Assembly (NCBI GenBank): GCA_002471865.1
Contig: DKQU01000099.1
Location: 1 to 8,737, forward strand
Direction: 5' to 3'
DNA length: 8,737 nucleotides
Origin: Fidelibacterota bacterium UBA7300
GTDB lineage: Bacteria; Fidelibacterota; Marinisomatia; Marinisomatales; UBA2128
The notes under the pieces are model-generated. The model saw nothing but the letters and a program-made list of their open reading frames with translations. It was not told the DNA's origin and ran no database searches. Shown here piece by piece: positions 1 to 6,274 of the stretch. The translations under genes and the position numbers were made by a program. Every line of letters begins with the position of its first letter. Positions within the stretch are counted from its first letter, which is position 1.

Positions 1-167
1 ATAACCATTCGCAAGTCGTCTTCCCGGGAGTTATCATTCGAACTGGTACCCTGATAGTCTAGGATGTTGTACGTCATCAGTTTGGCACTGTAAAAGGTTT
101 GGGGAAACAACTTAACCGAACAGACTGTCGCAAGCACAATTAAAATGATTTTTTGGTATCTTAACAT
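1..167 (-). CDS. Exported endonuclease/exonuclease/phosphatase-fold protein, N-terminal fragment
   Basis: The gene starts with ATG at 167 and is open to the window edge (55 full codons). The product begins MLRYQKIILIVLATVCSVKL, a basic-then-hydrophobic signal peptide, followed by FPQTFYSAKLMTYNILDYQG and an N-x-R-E-x-D-L-R segment. The K-L-M-T-Y-N-I-L-x-Y block is the first strand of the endonuclease/exonuclease/phosphatase (EEP) fold, with N34 matching the conserved metal/substrate Asn; the catalytic Glu and His residues lie outside the window. GGAAG sits five bases before the ATG as ribosome site. The 66-base gap and hairpin upstream set it apart from the coupled genes, so it may be a separate or partly separate unit. 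In related bacteria such proteins are often large secreted nucleases with a sorting domain, which cannot be seen here. Confidence 0.62.
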   Translation of the reverse strand, partial: MLRYQKIILIVLATVCSVKLFPQTFYSAKLMTYNILDYQGTSSNDNSREDDLRMV

Positions 168-196
168 GTTATCTTCCGTTTAGTTAATAAGAAATT

Positions 197-218
197 ACAT
201 CTCTCACTGAAGAGATGT
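197..218 (-). terminator. Hairpin after the deacetylase gene, possible weak terminator
   Basis: A perfect 8-bp inverted repeat (ACATCTCT / AGAGATGT) with a 6-nt loop starts about 15 bases after the TAA at 234. On the transcribed strand it is followed by AATTTCTTATTAA, which is T-rich but broken. The stem has only three G:C pairs, so termination may be partial or the hairpin may act in RNA processing. Confidence 0.35.
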
Positions 219-233
219 TGTGATTTTCTGCAC

Positions 234-1022
234 TTACCTTACAGCAGCTGACGCGTATCCAAAATGAATCCCTTGCTGTTTCAGGCTGGGAATTTCCTGT
301 TTAATCGCCTGCAGTGTCTTTTTTCGCGGATGACCAATTCCTATGGCTACCCCTTCGGTCTTGGCAATCTTGGCCAGATGCTGAATCTGCTTTCGGATGT
401 AACGAATACTGTTTTCATTATCAAGGAAGACTCGGCGGTGATCCACCGGTACTCCCGCAGATTTCATCACTTGCTCAGCTACAGTTTCTTTAGTTGTCCT
501 ACTATCAACAAAATACTTTCCCAAACTTTTCAATTCTTCGGCTACAATCTGCATTACATGAATGTTCTCCGTGACCAATGAGCCCTGATGATTATTCATT
601 CCTTTTGCTTGAGGAAGTTCAAGGAAAGCATCACGAATCCGAGAACGAATTTCATCGTCACTCATAGATTTGGTGATAATAAATTTCTCTTCACCTGCTC
701 GCCGATCATGAGTTTCCATAGGCAAATGTACTATCACCTGATGCCGAGCTTCATTAGCTAATTGGGCAGATCTTTGAGAATAGGGATGCCCCGGTAAAAC
801 CGAACAGGTAATGGGAATATCCAAATTGATGAAACCTCGTACTTCATTAGAAAGGTTGTAACCAAAATCATCTATAATAAAACAGATAACCCCGCTGACC
901 GGAATCTCTTCCGAAGGTGTGTCCGCAGTGACTTCCTTCAGGTTATTAAACAGAATGATTGCAAGCAGTCCGATTACAAGGAAAAATAGTGCTGAAAGAC
1001 TCTTGTCTGTTTTCTTTGTCAC
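234..1022 (-). CDS. Divergent polysaccharide deacetylase (YibQ/PF04748 family), membrane anchored
   Basis: 262 residues. A short basic N-terminus and one hydrophobic segment (about 9-25) form a signal anchor, placing the catalytic domain in the periplasm. Motifs of the divergent polysaccharide deacetylase family: ICFIIDDFGYN 46-56 (metal-site D51, D52), CSVLPGHPYS 73-82, VHLPME 98-103 (H99), GMNNHQGS 141-148 (H145), YFVDSRTT 170-177, RRVFLDN 196-202 and GIGHPRKKTL 228-237. The family has a NodB-like fold; its substrates are mostly unproven. The start codon is GTG at 1022, overlapping the PorQ-like stop as GTGA, with no clear Shine-Dalgarno. Being last in a T9SS operon suggests a role in processing a glycan linked to cargo attachment, but that is inferred from context alone. 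The stop is followed by a small hairpin. Confidence 0.9.
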   Translation of the reverse strand: MTKKTDKSLSALFFLVIGLLAIILFNNLKEVTADTPSEEIPVSGVICFIIDDFGYNLSNEVRGFINLDIPITCSVLPGHPYSQRSAQLANEARHQVIVHLPMETHDRRAGEEKFIITKSMSDDEIRSRIRDAFLELPQAKGMNNHQGSLVTENIHVMQIVAEELKSLGKYFVDSRTTKETVAEQVMKSAGVPVDHRRVFLDNENSIRYIRKQIQHLAKIAKTEGVAIGIGHPRKKTLQAIKQEIPSLKQQGIHFGYASAAVR

Positions 1023-1927
1023 GGCAGCGTCATCCGTAAACTGATTAGATGAGGAATACCTAACTGGCTAGAACTCATCTCTAAACTATAGTCCACAACG
1101 AACCGTCGAAAAGTTAATCCCATTCCAGCTGAAACTGCAGACACCTCCTTAGAAATTCTTGACCCTATGGATAGACGAAAATTACCAATCTCACTTTCTC
1201 CTCCAATCCTGATTACAGTACCGTGAATATCCGATATTTCTCCACCAAGGACGAAGGACGTTTGAAGTCCTTCCCACTGAACGCCAAGCAGCCTGTCCGT
1301 ATCCAGAGTAATACCTACAACTGCAGTGGTTGGCAGCGTAGGCGGGATAGAGTCAAGATCAGTCATAGAACCGACGTTCAAAATAGCTCCGCCGATAAGG
1401 ATTTTTTCATCTGCCAGAGGAAGCAGCACGCCTGCATCTGCAGACCATCCTGAAGATTTATAAACATACGTATCCATATAAATACCGCGGAGAGAAATGC
1501 CAACTTGCAGATTTTGAAATTTCTGCCCCCAAGTGGCTTCCAGCGTTGTTCCGCTGGCTGAGAAAAGAGCTATGTAATCATCTGTCGGTGTCTCTGTCCG
1601 CATCTGAAGATCAGACACATCCATATGCCTTACACTCAAGCCCAGTGAACCTTTTCCGAAAGGCTGTACCATCAAAGCTGAACTGCCGGAAACACCTGAG
1701 AACCACGACGTGTAGCTGAAGAACATTTGATGGGAAGTACCAACGATAAGCGCTGGATTTCCTCGAGAGAGACTCGCATCACCTAAGACAGCAGCAGTCC
1801 TACCCCCCAGAGCCAGCTCACGAGGGCTGTAGGGGACAGTCAGAAAAGATGTGCCGATGGCTTGGGCTGTTGTTGATAAAATAACTGAAATAAGACAGAC
1901 TCTGGTGAAATTACTAAATATTCTCAT
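1019..1927 (-). CDS. PorV/PorQ-family outer-membrane barrel protein (second copy, PorQ-like)
   Basis: 302 residues. The signal peptide cleaves near 21-23 (STTA|QAIG or AQA|IG). Mature residues read FLTVPYSPRELALGGRTA then DASLSRGNPALI, the N-terminal signature of the PorV/PorQ family; the FL-x-PYS-R-ALGG form resembles PorQ more than PorV. The following MFFSYTSWF and regularly spaced Gly-rich amphipathic strands fit a barrel, ending ISLRMTLP. PorQ belongs to the PorU-PorV-PorQ-PorZ attachment complex on the cell surface. The sequence is clearly different from the preceding copy, so this is not a recent tandem duplication. The ATG shares a base with the previous stop (TGATG), and the region before it (CACCTTCTG) offers no ribosome site, which suggests termination-reinitiation. 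Its stop overlaps the deacetylase start as GTGA. PorQ versus PorV assignment is tentative. Confidence 0.8.
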   Translation of the reverse strand: MRIFSNFTRVCLISVILSTTAQAIGTSFLTVPYSPRELALGGRTAAVLGDASLSRGNPALIVGTSHQMFFSYTSWFSGVSGSSALMVQPFGKGSLGLSVRHMDVSDLQMRTETPTDDYIALFSASGTTLEATWGQKFQNLQVGISLRGIYMDTYVYKSSGWSADAGVLLPLADEKILIGGAILNVGSMTDLDSIPPTLPTTAVVGITLDTDRLLGVQWEGLQTSFVLGGEISDIHGTVIRIGGESEIGNFRLSIGSRISKEVSAVSAGMGLTFRRFVVDYSLEMSSSQLGIPHLISLRMTLP

Positions 1928-2859
1928 CAGAAGGTGAACACATAAGTAAATACATGGGAGATACCTTCACCACGTTTCCCGAGAACGAAAGCGTAATCAA
2001 CATAGCTGTCGTTCCTCTTGATAAGAGAATAGTTCAATCCAGCTCCGGCAGAAGGCATAAAGTTATCTATGCCGGCACGGAGTGCAATCTGAGGATTTAC
2101 CATAAATTCTGCTCCAGCCCTAATACGATGTGATGAAGCATATTCCCAATCAGAAATAACACTATAATCCCCTATTAAATCAAAATCCTTCAAATGATAA
2201 ACCAATCCTGCTCTAATCCACATTGGAAATTTATCCTGATACGTCCTCCCTTCATCTTCGAACAGTTCCGCTGTATTCCAATTAAAAGCTGTGCTGAGGT
2301 CCTGAAGAACTAAGCCGAACTCCATTTTGGATGAACGACGGATGAGGAGACCAATATCAAATCCTGTCCCCCGGCTTTGTCCTTTGCTGTCTATCGGCAA
2401 GGATTGATACAGCAGTTTCACATTCACTCCTACAGAGACCCCTTTCATGATCTCATTCGCAAAACTGAAAATAATGGCATACTCAGCCGTGGAAAGTGTC
2501 TCGGTTTGATGTCCGGAACCGTCACGACCATCAATATTATCTACTCCTGCTCGGAGGACACCCAACCCAATACCACCTGTGGGAGGTAAGGCTGAGGCGG
2601 CAGTAGTAGAAATCAAATCTCTATCCAGCGGGAGGAAATGATGAAACATAGAGAGATGCCGCTTATCGAGAAAAACCAGTGCAGCTGGATTGTGGAAAGC
2701 TGCCCATCCCGGGTCTATCTCGGCAGTTAATCCACCGCCGAGAGCCATAGAGCGTGCGGTAGTTCCCAACCGAAGATATCCACCTGCGTAACCTCCTATA
2801 TCTCCGGCTATGACCATATTCACACTTAGAACAGCTGATATAAAAAGTCGACGAATCAT
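1927..2859 (-). CDS. PorV/PorQ-family outer-membrane barrel protein (first copy)
   Basis: A 310-residue FadL-like barrel of the PorV/PorQ family. In characterised T9SSs, PorV docks on SprA, takes cargo by its sorting domain and carries it to the surface attachment complex. The signal peptide is MIRRLFISAVLSVNMVIA|G. The family N-terminus follows: GGYLRLGTTARSMALGGGL, then a DPGWAAFHNPAAL motif, equivalent to the G-A-LGG-A and NPA-L pattern. Repeated amphipathic strands end in VFTYVFTF with terminal Phe, a barrel-assembly signal. I place the start at the ATG at 2859 because it makes an ATGA overlap with the preceding stop and begins a clean signal peptide. A longer reading would need a TTG at 2883. 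No Shine-Dalgarno is visible, so translation probably relies on coupling. Its stop overlaps the next ATG by one base (TGATG). PorV rather than PorQ is my leaning for this copy. Confidence 0.85.
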   Translation of the reverse strand: MIRRLFISAVLSVNMVIAGDIGGYAGGYLRLGTTARSMALGGGLTAEIDPGWAAFHNPAALVFLDKRHLSMFHHFLPLDRDLISTTAASALPPTGGIGLGVLRAGVDNIDGRDGSGHQTETLSTAEYAIIFSFANEIMKGVSVGVNVKLLYQSLPIDSKGQSRGTGFDIGLLIRRSSKMEFGLVLQDLSTAFNWNTAELFEDEGRTYQDKFPMWIRAGLVYHLKDFDLIGDYSVISDWEYASSHRIRAGAEFMVNPQIALRAGIDNFMPSAGAGLNYSLIKRNDSYVDYAFVLGKRGEGISHVFTYVFTF

Positions 2860-4463
2860 TTCAATACAACTAGTTTGACCCAATGGTCTTCATCATCATA
2901 GGTCAATTTGCAAAAGTAAGGACCGTTGGCTACGGGTCGTCCGTTGCTATCTTTTCCATCCCACTTTAGAGCACCTTCATCTCTGTTCAGCCAGTGATCA
3001 TAGTCAATCACCTTCTCCATAGCGAAATTATAGATAGCTACCTGTATAAGTTGCGATCTCCTGGCTGTATGATGAAAACGGACGTAACCGTCTCCATCCA
3101 AAATATTATCCGAGTAAGGTGAGAAGGGGTTAGGATAAGCATACACCTGCTGAGGCGTCATTTCGGTGCGGAATATCCGCCAGATGGATTCATTGCTGTT
3201 GGGATCGGGTGTTCTTGCCAGTCCATCCGGAGTCCCTACCCAGAGTGCCTGGCCGTAATAAGGTCTCGTATCGTGAACAGAAGTATAGACGTAATTGCTT
3301 AGAATTTCATCACTGTTTTCGGCATCTCTGGCAGGCTGATAAAGAGCAAAGTTCACTCCGTCTTTCGCTCTCCAAAGTCCGTTTTGGGTAGAAGCATATA
3401 CAAGGGTATCATTGGAAGAGACATTGTATGCACGTTCACTGCGAAGAGCTTCCACGGAAATCCAGCTCTGGCCATCATCTGGAGTGTAACTTAAACCGTT
3501 GACTTCGCCCTCCTCATCCGCACGGAGAGTTACAGCCAAAATCCTACGCTGACCGTTGAATTCCTGTTTGGCCATTCCTACAACCCAATTCCCTGAAATA
3601 CCGTCATTAGGATACCAGAAATGAGCCCAATCAATGCAATTTGAATCATCAAGAATTCCCCGGTTGATCCCCTTTGCAGTCCCCACCCAGACGGTATCGC
3701 CATAAGCTAGAACGGAAAAGACTCTGTGGTTACGGTTGCCGTCTAATTCAGGTTCCTGGGAATTAAGTACAAAATCAGAATGATCATCACCGCAGAGAAA
3801 CTCAGTGTCGGAATCTTCCGGCAAAGGTACACGTTTCCAACCGGCAGAAATATTAGAGCGATCAAGCCGACGGAGACCGCCATAAAAGCTTGCAGCCCAG
3901 AAGTAGTCGCTTGTTATAGCGAGGTCATAAATGATGTTTCCGATGGTTAAAGTGATGGGGAATGCCGACAGGGTGTCCCCATCCCAGGAAAAAGTCGTGT
4001 CTGTAGTTGAATCCTTTGGTTGAGCCAGATAGAGCCAGCTCACACTTGATGTGTCATCTGCATTGTAGTTGATAGCCACTCCGTCACCTTTTGTCTGATC
4101 ATCTCCATTGGCGGTGGTATCCGAGGCAAAGGCGACGATTACAGTATCCCCGCTGGCAGCGATGGCGGAAATAGCCGCTTCAGGCAGATCCGGGGATGAC
4201 TGACCTGAGGTAATAGATGTGGAAGTGTTAAAAGTTATCGCCGACGTACTGTCCAGCATAACAGCAAGTCCTCTGCCTGTTCCGAGCCATACTGCGCTGT
4301 CACCCTGAGTAACAATTTCTATAATCACATCACTCTGAAGTCCGGTGGTTGTACTACTCGAAGATGCTGTGCTTCTCATGACAAAATCGCGTGGGACGGG
4401 CATCTGTGCGTATATCATTCCAAAAAATATCAAGGCCAACCATAATGATAATCGTGACTTCAT
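2856..4463 (-). CDS. Exported beta-propeller protein with C-terminal T9SS sorting domain (PorZ-like architecture)
   Basis: 535 residues. The signal peptide is 1-19 (MIYA|Q20MPVP), leaving Gln at +1. Residues about 45-420 hold recurring propeller strands of the two-component-regulator type: AVWLGTGRGL 57-66, YFWAASFYGGL 187-197, TVWVGTAKGI 257-266, LVYASTQNGLW 354-364, ALWVGTPDGLA 406-416, with weaker copies between; about seven blades in all. Residues 440-535 form a sorting domain: VYAYPNPFSP, VAIYNFAMEKV, LKWDGKDSNGRPVANGPYF, then KLVVLK at the end, a FlgD-type Ig fold. Such domains direct proteins through SprA. Propeller plus sorting domain beside PorV/PorQ-family genes recalls PorZ of Porphyromonas, which has two propellers and a retained sorting domain; this protein has one. 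It could instead be an ordinary secreted cargo. The ATG overlaps the upstream stop as ATGA, with GGTGGTGG just before it. Three cysteines (224, 276, 518) are present. Confidence 0.85.
   Translation of the reverse strand: MKSRLSLWLALIFFGMIYAQMPVPRDFVMRSTASSSSTTTGLQSDVIIEIVTQGDSAVWLGTGRGLAVMLDSTSAITFNTSTSITSGQSSPDLPEAAISAIAASGDTVIVAFASDTTANGDDQTKGDGVAINYNADDTSSVSWLYLAQPKDSTTDTTFSWDGDTLSAFPITLTIGNIIYDLAITSDYFWAASFYGGLRRLDRSNISAGWKRVPLPEDSDTEFLCGDDHSDFVLNSQEPELDGNRNHRVFSVLAYGDTVWVGTAKGINRGILDDSNCIDWAHFWYPNDGISGNWVVGMAKQEFNGQRRILAVTLRADEEGEVNGLSYTPDDGQSWISVEALRSERAYNVSSNDTLVYASTQNGLWRAKDGVNFALYQPARDAENSDEILSNYVYTSVHDTRPYYGQALWVGTPDGLARTPDPNSNESIWRIFRTEMTPQQVYAYPNPFSPYSDNILDGDGYVRFHHTARRSQLIQVAIYNFAMEKVIDYDHWLNRDEGALKWDGKDSNGRPVANGPYFCKLTYDDEDHWVKLVVLK
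2857..3146 (-). other. T9SS C-terminal sorting domain (FlgD Ig-like type)
   Basis: This covers residues 440-535 of the propeller protein. It opens with YPNPFSP, the usual entry of T9SS sorting domains, and contains the W-DGKD-NG-PVANG-Y core of FlgD-like Ig domains before ending in a basic, hydrophobic VKLVVLK strand. In known T9SS species this domain is recognised by the translocon and PorV, and in ordinary cargo is removed by the PorU sortase; in PorZ it is kept. Confidence 0.8.
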
Positions 4464-5335
4464 TCAACCACCACCGTTCTTGAAACAATGGGACTGAAAT
4501 TGCCTCCCCAATCCTGTGCTTGAAATGTCCAAGTATAATTACCTGTAGGAGTTGTGCTGTCGTAGAAGATAACATAAGCGTAGGTACCGTCATCTTTTAC
4601 TTCATCTCCGCTCGTCAAAGTAATCAAATCAGATTCATAGAGGATTACCTCCCCGCCATCATCATACAGATAGATGTAGTTGCCGTTATTGGCGTACGTA
4701 CCGTCGGGTTTCAGAGATTTGTAAGCCACCCATTTTATGTCATCCAGTCCATCTGGATCGGAAACCATTACCCTTAACGTATCGAATGCAAAATCAGATA
4801 ACGGAAGAGTCAATGTATCTGGTACTATGAGCGAGTCAATCTTCGGCATGATGTTGCCCAAACTAAAGGAATCTATCTCAGTTACAATCTTGGTATCATA
4901 CGTTGCCATCAACTTTAGATAGACTGTACCGGTATCTCCGTATACGAGAGAATTGTTCAGCGAGCTGAGAGCAATCTCCCGGGAATAACGACCATCATCG
5001 GACAGGATATCACCCTGAACTCCAGTATCGTATAGCAAGACAGAATCAGGCGTTGCCAAACTGAATCCTGATTTGGCATACCAGACCATGTAAGCTTCTG
5101 TAAAACCAGAACCGCTATAAGAAGTTCGAAGATCAGCAGCAATAAAAATAGCTGAATCGTGCTGGAGATATGTAAACCCTATATTGCTGATTGGCTCAAC
5201 AGTCGCAGACGATTCAGAGTCGTAAGGATTATCAACACAAGCGGTAGCAATAATCGCCAGAAATATCAAGAAAAGAAAATGACGTGGCTTCATAGTTGCG
5301 AGAATATAGAAGTACCTTTGTAGTCTCACAATCAT
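4460..5335 (-). CDS. Lipoprotein with two Ig-like domains, function unknown
   Basis: I do not recognise a named family. The 291-residue product has a lipoprotein signal: a hydrophobic run (20-30) ending ATA-C33, then VDNPYDSES. Two beta-rich modules follow (about 45-160 and 165-290), each carrying an acidic turn: GDILSDDGRYS (108-118) and GDEVKDDGTYA (243-253), plus DPDGLDDI (193-200). These look like Ig/cadherin-like domains with possible calcium-binding loops. The ATG at 5335 overlaps the QC stop as ATGA and has AAAGGG about nine bases upstream, so I prefer it. The internal ATG at 5293 gives a more typical lipoprotein signal (MKPRHFLF...) but has no ribosome site at normal spacing. The 3' end overlaps the next gene by ATGA. 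Its position between T9SS genes suggests an outer-membrane accessory or surface lipoprotein; that is inference from context. Confidence 0.72.
   Translation of the reverse strand: MIVRLQRYFYILATMKPRHFLFLIFLAIIATACVDNPYDSESSATVEPISNIGFTYLQHDSAIFIAADLRTSYSGSGFTEAYMVWYAKSGFSLATPDSVLLYDTGVQGDILSDDGRYSREIALSSLNNSLVYGDTGTVYLKLMATYDTKIVTEIDSFSLGNIMPKIDSLIVPDTLTLPLSDFAFDTLRVMVSDPDGLDDIKWVAYKSLKPDGTYANNGNYIYLYDDGGEVILYESDLITLTSGDEVKDDGTYAYVIFYDSTTPTGNYTWTFQAQDWGGNFSPIVSRTVVVE
4577..4609 (-). repeat. Acidic turn motif, copy 2 of 2, in the lipoprotein
   Basis: This encodes GDEVKDDGTYA (residues 243-253), the partner of the motif at 4982-5014. It is followed by a YVIFYDSTTPTGNYTW strand pair closing the second Ig-like module. 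Confidence 0.55.
4982..5014 (-). repeat. Acidic turn motif, copy 1 of 2, in the lipoprotein
   Basis: This encodes GDILSDDGRYS (residues 108-118). The same pattern, GD-x3-DDG-x-Y-x, recurs at 4577-4609 as GDEVKDDGTYA, about 135 residues later at a similar place in the second module. It supports two structurally similar domains, perhaps with calcium-binding loops. Confidence 0.55.
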
Positions 5336-6273
5336 TTATCTTTACCCTTTTCATAAATGTGATTAATAAGCAACGTTCCAACTTGCCAAAGACTTTCCGC
5401 GCTACACTTCTCCGGAGTGTCTTCAAGAGTGTGCCAATAATTTCGATAGCGATTCGGATATTCAAAATCAATGATATCCACAGAAGGAATCCCAGCCTCG
5501 TTGTACAGCACCACATGATCATCTTCCACCGGTTGCCCTCGCCGGGATTTGAATGCGGAAAGCCCGAGTTTTTCCGCCTCATCCCACAACTGCCAGACGA
5601 GCTGAGGCGCCTGCCGGATGGAGTTCCACTCCATAGGAAGAACAAGATCAGCGTCTCCTACCATATCGATTACGATACAATATTCCGGTCGATTAACAGG
5701 TATGTTCCGAGCAAGATACCGGGAGCCGTTGCAGAAATATTCCAGATCACCTGACTTTCCCAAATCTTCACCATCCAGAAATACCAGATCGATTCCAACA
5801 GGTGGTGAATCCGAATTTAGATGATTTGCCAATTCCATTAAAACTGCCACCCCGCTGGCGCCGTCATTGGCACCAAGGATAGGAGTCTTTCGATACTGTC
5901 GATTTCGATCCCGATCTGCCCACGGCCGTGTGTCCCAATGTGCAGCAATCCATATCCTTTCCTGCAGTTCCGGCCGGAATTGTGCAATAATATTTGATAA
6001 TTCCCAAGTCTCTCCGCCGTATGGATCCACGTACGAAAACGTTTGAGTGACCACACTGTCAGCCAACTGCTGCAGATGATTTTTTATATATTCCAGACAA
6101 TCACTGTGCCCGGCAGACCCTGGATTACGAGGTCCGAAATCACATTGATCCTCTAAGTAACTGAATGATCTCTCGCCATCAAACTCGGGAATTTCCTGCG
6201 TCCACAAGCTCTGTCCAGTCACTAATAATGTAGCAAGGATGACTAATATCTTTAAACGTCTAACGTCCAACAT
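5332..6273 (-). CDS. Exported glutaminyl-peptide cyclotransferase (M28 family)
   Basis: Zinc-dependent glutaminyl cyclase (QC), predicted to convert N-terminal Gln of exported proteins to pyroglutamate in the periplasm. The 313-residue protein has an N-terminal signal (hydrophobic 7-18; a possible cut at VTG|Q21 leaves Gln at +1). Motifs: FGPRNPGSAGH 46-56; AAHWDTRPWADRD 110-122; GANDGASG 134-141 (zinc ligand D137); LDGEDLG 166-172 (E169 catalytic, D170 probable zinc ligand); VIDMVGD 201-207 (D203); VEDDHVVLYNEAGIPSVDIIDF 249-270 (described by its ends, key residues D251, D252 and H253); YWHTLED 279-285 (zinc ligand H281). HWDTRPWAD plus YWHT favours QC over an ordinary M28 aminopeptidase. 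The ATG follows the sprA stop by one base, with AAGGAT upstream as ribosome site. It overlaps the next gene by ATGA. Some residues differ from human QC in ways I recall from bacterial QCs. Aminopeptidase activity is the main alternative. Confidence 0.88.
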   Translation of the reverse strand: MLDVRRLKILVILATLLVTGQSLWTQEIPEFDGERSFSYLEDQCDFGPRNPGSAGHSDCLEYIKNHLQQLADSVVTQTFSYVDPYGGETWELSNIIAQFRPELQERIWIAAHWDTRPWADRDRNRQYRKTPILGANDGASGVAVLMELANHLNSDSPPVGIDLVFLDGEDLGKSGDLEYFCNGSRYLARNIPVNRPEYCIVIDMVGDADLVLPMEWNSIRQAPQLVWQLWDEAEKLGLSAFKSRRGQPVEDDHVVLYNEAGIPSVDIIDFEYPNRYRNYWHTLEDTPEKCSAESLWQVGTLLINHIYEKGKDK

Positions 6274-6274
6274 T

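Noticed and set aside
118..167. A lipobox in the nuclease signal peptide (LATVC)
   Set aside because: Val directly before the Cys does not fit the usual Gly/Ala/Ser at that position, so a type I signal peptide is more likely.
168..196. A promoter for the nuclease gene (TATTAA as a -10-like box)
   Set aside because: The box is one of many AT-rich matches and has no convincing upstream element at proper spacing.
264..581. A 105-codon open frame on the plus strand
   Set aside because: It is antisense to the deacetylase, whose motifs (NHQGS, FVDSRT, GHPRKKT) are clear in this stretch. The plus-strand product is featureless.
5232..5645. A 137-codon minus-strand frame overlapping the QC and lipoprotein genes
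   Set aside because: It is out of frame with two genes that have family motifs or a lipobox and a coupled start; its own sequence shows no domain.
5296..5754. A 152-codon open frame on the plus strand
   Set aside because: It lies entirely antisense to the conserved C-terminal half of the glutaminyl cyclase, including the YWHT zinc-ligand region. The product has no recognisable motif and no neighbour on that strand.
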